Below, in pieces: positions 14,637 through 17,232 of a stretch of 17,232 bases of DNA. How positions within the stretch are numbered: the stretch's first letter is position 1; every line of letters begins with the position of its first letter. The position numbers and the translations under genes are program-made. Below the pieces are notes generated by a model that had not been told where the DNA came from, made no database searches, and worked only from the letters and a program-made list of their open reading frames with translations. Origin of the DNA: an uncultured Verrucomicrobia subdivision 3 bacterium (GTDB taxonomy: Bacteria; Verrucomicrobiota; Verrucomicrobiae; Limisphaerales; UBA11358); the NCBI GenBank assembly GCA_903847285.1, contig CAINDH010000121.1, positions 1 to 17,232 on the forward strand. Reading direction: 5' to 3'.

Positions 14637-15871
14637 AAATTTTTATAAACAAAACCCGCCTGCAAAAGGAAATCGACGATCTATCGCTCATCACCGAGGC
14701 CGCACCGCCGGTCGTCACGCGCGTTTTGTTTTCTGAATCAGATTTGCGCGGACGCGCGTTTGTGAAAAATCTCTGCGGCGAAGCGGGGCTCACATTGCGC
14801 GAAGACGCGATCGGAAATATTTTCGCACGCTGGGAAGGCTCAGACAAAAACCTGTCCGCCGTCGCCACCGGCTCGCACATTGACGCCATTCCTAACGCAG
14901 GCAAATACGACGGCGTCGTAGGCGTGCTCGGTGCGATTGAAGCCATCCGCGCGTTGCAAGCCGCAGGTTTCCAACCAAAGCGCTCTATCGAGCTTATTGT
15001 TTTCACTTCCGAAGAACCCACGCGCTTTGGTATCGGCTGCCTCGGCAGTCGCTTGATGGGCGGAGTGCTGTCGCTCGAACGCGCCGCCGCGTTGCGCGAC
15101 CGCGACGGCATGGATTTGGAGTTCTGGCGCAAAGAGGGCGGCTGCAGAGGCTCGCTGGAATCCCTAAGGTTGCCGAAAGATTGCTATGCCGCGTTCGTCG
15201 AGTTGCACATCGAGCAAGGGCCGATTCTTGAAGCAGAGAACATGGACATCGGGGTCGTGGAAAAAATCGCCGCGCCCAGCACGCTGCGCCTGCAACTCAC
15301 CGGCGTCGGCGGACACGCGGGCGCAACGCTCATGCCCGGTCGCCGCGATGCGTTACTCGCGGGTGCGGAAATCACGCTTGCCGTCGAGCAAGCCGCGACG
15401 ACCACCGGTAGCCCGGACACCGTCGGCACGACCGGTGTGTTCCGCATTGAACCTGGCGCAGTGAACAGCGTTCCCTGCCGTGCATGGCTGGAGATTGATT
15501 TGCGCGACACGCTCGTGAGGACGCGCGACGCGGCACTGAATCAGATTGAAGCCGCCGTAAAAGAAATTTGCACGCGCCGCAAAATTGACTTCACGATGGA
15601 TCGGCTGAACGTTGACCCGCCCGCCATCTGCGACGCGAAGCTCGTTGCGACCACGGAAGCCGTGGCGAAGAAATTAAATTTTTCAGTGAGGCGCATGACC
15701 AGCCGCGCGTATCACGACTCGCTTTTCATGGCGCAAGTCTGCCCGACAACGATGATTTTCATTCCTTGCTACAAAGGCTACAGCCATCGTCCTGATGAAT
15801 TCTCATCGCCGGAGCAGATTGAAAAAGGCGTGCACGTGCTGGCGGAAACGTTTGCGTCATTAGCCGGTTGA
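14633..15871 (+). CDS. uah: Ureidoglycolate amidohydrolase (M20 family)
   Basis: Predicted to hydrolyse (S)-ureidoglycolate to glyoxylate, two ammonia and CO2. It has 412 residues and the metal motifs GSHIDAIPNAGKYDG (His82, Asp93), TSEEPTRFG (Glu127/Glu128), ELHIEQGPILE (His192), GGHAGATLMP (His228) and GYSHRPDEFSSPE (His385). Long stretches read like plant UAH: PPVVTRVLFSESD, FTSEEPTRFGIGCLGSR and SRAYHDSLFMAQ followed by MIFIPCYKGYSH. These differ from the SGAGHDA...RCKNGISH pattern of the allC product in this cluster, so the two are separate subfamilies rather than duplicates. The start is GTG, overlapping the allE stop by 4 bases, with no plausible ATG nearby. Carbamoylase activity on another substrate is the main alternative, but the context argues against it. 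It ends the operon, facing msrB. Confidence 0.88.
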   Translation: MKIFINKTRLQKEIDDLSLITEAAPPVVTRVLFSESDLRGRAFVKNLCGEAGLTLREDAIGNIFARWEGSDKNLSAVATGSHIDAIPNAGKYDGVVGVLGAIEAIRALQAAGFQPKRSIELIVFTSEEPTRFGIGCLGSRLMGGVLSLERAAALRDRDGMDLEFWRKEGGCRGSLESLRLPKDCYAAFVELHIEQGPILEAENMDIGVVEKIAAPSTLRLQLTGVGGHAGATLMPGRRDALLAGAEITLAVEQAATTTGSPDTVGTTGVFRIEPGAVNSVPCRAWLEIDLRDTLVRTRDAALNQIEAAVKEICTRRKIDFTMDRLNVDPPAICDAKLVATTEAVAKKLNFSVRRMTSRAYHDSLFMAQVCPTTMIFIPCYKGYSHRPDEFSSPEQIEKGVHVLAETFASLAG

Positions 15872-15876
15872 AATTT

Positions 15877-15902
15877 GGAGCGCGGATATCAGGGAGCGCT
15901 CC
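15877..15902. terminator. Hairpin between uah and msrB, possible bidirectional terminator
   Basis: GGAGCGC at 15877-15883 pairs with GCGCTCC at 15896-15902, a 7-bp stem with a 12-base loop; GGAGCGCTCC at 15893-15902 is itself a palindrome. It fills most of the 38 bases between the two convergent stop codons. T runs are absent, so the terminator role is inferred from position. Confidence 0.35.
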
Positions 15903-15909
15903 GGATGAA

Positions 15910-16461
15910 TTATTTCTGCTCTGGTTTTTTCCATGTCGGCAGGTTGGTATTCTTCATATTAATCGAGGCGGAGTTGATGCAGTAGCGCAAACCTTTTGGG
16001 CCGGGGCCGTCATCGAAGACATGGCCGAGATGGCTGCCGCAGTTTGCGCACAACACTTCCGTGCGAATCATGCCGTAGCTCGTGTCTTTATGCTCGATGA
16101 CTTTGCCCTGAGCCGCGACCTCCGAGAAACTCGGCCAGCCGCAATGCGAATCAAATTTGTCATCCGACTTGAACAGAATTTCGCCGCACGCTGCACAATG
16201 ATACTCGCCGGGAGTTTTCGTGTCCCAGTATTTACCGGTGAAGGCGCGTTCTGTGCCCGCCTCTCGGAGCACGTGATATTGTTCAGGTGTCAAAAGCTTT
16301 CGCCATTCTTCTTCGGTGCGTTGGAGCGGGAATTTCATAGTTGTGTTGGTGTTCGTTAAATCGTTGCGCGCTGCTGGTGAATTGGTTGGCGCGGCGCTGC
16401 AGCCGGCTGCGGCCAATAGCGTGACCAGCCCGGCAATCTGTAAATTTTTTCTGGTATTCAT
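15910..16461 (-). CDS. msrB: Lipoprotein peptide-methionine (R)-S-oxide reductase
   Basis: Reduces the R form of methionine sulfoxide in proteins. It has 183 residues. The start at 16461 was chosen over an open extension to 16596 because it has a strong ribosome site and yields a lipoprotein signal, MNTRKNLQIAGLVTLLAAAGC, with Cys21 as the lipid site. The MsrB domain runs ~42-168: zinc cysteines CAAC (89/92) and CANC (138/141), FDSHCGWPSF (Cys107), GHVFDDGPGP, and RYCINSASI with catalytic Cys161 (cysteine, not selenocysteine). The signal places it in the envelope, so it needs an extracytoplasmic electron source not seen here. It follows the nuclease gene after 44 bases on the same strand and converges on uah. 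Confidence 0.94.
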   Translation of the reverse strand: MNTRKNLQIAGLVTLLAAAGCSAAPTNSPAARNDLTNTNTTMKFPLQRTEEEWRKLLTPEQYHVLREAGTERAFTGKYWDTKTPGEYHCAACGEILFKSDDKFDSHCGWPSFSEVAAQGKVIEHKDTSYGMIRTEVLCANCGSHLGHVFDDGPGPKGLRYCINSASINMKNTNLPTWKKPEQK

Positions 16462-16470
16462 AAGTTTATT

Positions 16471-16477
16471 CTTCCTC
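16471..16477 (-). promoter_or_regulatory. Ribosome binding site of msrB
   Basis: GAGGAAG on the minus strand, 9 bases before the ATG at 16461. It supports the shorter msrB start and the lipoprotein reading. Confidence 0.6.
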
Positions 16478-16505
16478 GTTCTGCTGCGCGTCCTCAAAAA
16501 ATTGA

Positions 16506-17232
16506 TTAAGAAGACGGCGAGGCGGATTCTTTCTCCTTCAAAATCCGCCACTCGTGCGTCCACTCGTCGATCCGGCACGCTGCGCGATAGTCGCAATACT
16601 CACACGGAGTCTGTGTTCCCTTGCGATACGGATCTACCGCCGCTGCACCGGAAAAAATCTTTTTACCGAGTCCGCGCAACCGTTCCTCTACTTCGTCGAG
16701 CAAGTGGGTGAATTCCTTACACGAAATTGCATCCGAGTTCTTGGATGGCTGATTATCTTTTTTGTTCAACTTATATTTGAACTGGTCACCCTCGCTAACC
16801 TCGCGCCGGTCAAACTTTCGCAGCACGCTTGCGTCAAACCGTCCGCTGTGGCGATAAGCCAGCCGCTTCGCATCAGTGTCGCCCAAAACTTCTGCGCGCG
16901 TGCCGCCACTTTTGAAATCCCCGCGCAAGCTGACGTAAAAAGCCCCCGCCGGGATAATTTTCTTCAATCGCTCACCGCCAGTTCTTTCTCCCTGACCCCT
17001 CCAGGGGGTGAGGGGTTGCCCCAAAATATCCGCCGGCACTCTTTTCAAAGCCCCGAGATATGCCAGCAGCTGCAACTGAATCCCATTGTCCACCAGCAAC
17101 GGATCCAACTTTTTTCCGCCGGACTTGTAATCCGTCACCACCGCCAGCACGACATCGCTGTTCGGGTCACGCCAGAAATCCACGCGATCAATGCGGCCTT
17201 GTAGCGCCAGCTTGCGCCCGCCGCCCAAATCA
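16506..17232 (-). CDS. AddB/RecB-type PD-(D/E)XK nuclease, C-terminal part
   Basis: The frame is open to the window edge (GAT codon at 17229-17231), so only the last ~241 residues are here. The nuclease core is visible: GRIDRVDF, VVTDYKSG (catalytic Asp and Lys of the D..DYK pattern) and QLQLLAYLGAL (the Q...Y motif of the RecB nuclease family). Near the end, PCEYCDYRAAC supplies three closely spaced cysteines as in the 4Fe-4S AddB subunit; the fourth would lie upstream, outside the window. The likely role is end-processing in double-strand break repair together with an AddA helicase-nuclease, but a stand-alone PD-(D/E)XK protein is possible. A GC-rich palindromic stretch (see the repeat entry at 16981-17022) is translated in frame as LTPWRGQGER. 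The following gene is msrB, 44 bases downstream. Confidence 0.8.
   Translation of the reverse strand, partial: DLGGGRKLALQGRIDRVDFWRDPNSDVVLAVVTDYKSGGKKLDPLLVDNGIQLQLLAYLGALKRVPADILGQPLTPWRGQGERTGGERLKKIIPAGAFYVSLRGDFKSGGTRAEVLGDTDAKRLAYRHSGRFDASVLRKFDRREVSEGDQFKYKLNKKDNQPSKNSDAISCKEFTHLLDEVEERLRGLGKKIFSGAAAVDPYRKGTQTPCEYCDYRAACRIDEWTHEWRILKEKESASPSS
16981..17022. repeat. Palindromic repeat-like insert inside the nuclease gene
   Basis: CTGACCCC at 16992-16999 and GGGGTGAG at 17005-17012 form an 8-bp stem with one mismatch around a TCCAG loop, flanked by C/T-rich and G-rich sequence. Its plus-strand translation includes SLTPPGGEG, wording typical of the short interspersed palindromes of many bacterial genomes. 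In the gene it adds a Pro/Gly/Arg-rich stretch without shifting the frame, between KRVPADILGQP and IIPAGAFYVSL, which read as normal protein. No second copy was found in the window. Confidence 0.4.

Noticed and set aside
16462..16596. 45-residue N-terminal extension of MsrB
   Set aside because: It overlaps the end of the nuclease gene and hides the lipoprotein signal; the ATG at 16461 has a good ribosome site.
1..17232. CRISPR arrays, tRNA or rRNA genes, insertion sequences, integrases
   Set aside because: No regularly spaced repeats, cloverleaf-like sequence, transposase or integrase motif was found by eye on either strand.

Overview
The window looks like chromosomal DNA of a free-living, Gram-negative heterotroph, most likely a member of the PVC superphylum and probably a Verrucomicrobiota (Pedosphaera-like) bacterium. 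That placement is inference. It rests on the pairing of a tandem DUF1080 protein with a Tat-exported Gfo/Idh/MocA oxidoreductase, a beta-barrel porin, lipoprotein signals, and the near absence of Shine-Dalgarno sequences. Most of the window is GC-rich (37 of 60 bases at 13021-13080). The first ~1.9 kb is clearly AT-richer (24 of 60 at 1261-1320) and may have been acquired separately.

Layout, left to right. (1) 1-1908: the tail of an unidentified gene, then a DUF2513 gene overlapping a Sel1/TPR lipoprotein gene by 4 bases. (2) 1909-2347: a non-coding stretch ending in a near-perfect inverted repeat. (3) 2348-5257: an exported DUF1080 tandem protein and a Tat-signal Gfo/Idh/MocA oxidoreductase, together fitting a periplasmic 3-keto-glycoside route. 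(4) 5258-7814: a CheA kinase on the minus strand, back to back with the 3' stump of a methyl-accepting chemotaxis protein (MCP). Both genes lack their 5' ends and meet at a perfect 10-bp palindrome, so this is a rearrangement or assembly junction. (5) 7900-9548: an outer-membrane porin and a short PstS-like periplasmic protein. (6) 9564-15871: a compact urate-degradation cluster. (7) 15910-17232: a lipoprotein MsrB and the C-terminal part of an AddB/RecB-type nuclease, both on the minus strand.

The urate cluster is the most coherent block. A cofactor-independent uricase (minus strand) diverges from uraD-uraH-allC-allB-allE-uah (plus strand). Neighbours in the six-gene plus-strand run are 45 bases apart or less, or overlap. 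Together the enzymes would take urate through 5-hydroxyisourate, OHCU, allantoin, allantoate, ureidoglycine and ureidoglycolate to glyoxylate, releasing all four nitrogens as ammonia. The last step is assigned to a ureidoglycolate amidohydrolase of the type known from plants, rather than to the lyase or dehydrogenase used by many bacteria. The two M20 amidohydrolases can be told apart by their C-terminal motifs. No xanthine dehydrogenase, transporter, regulator, catalase or glyoxylate-using enzyme is in the window.
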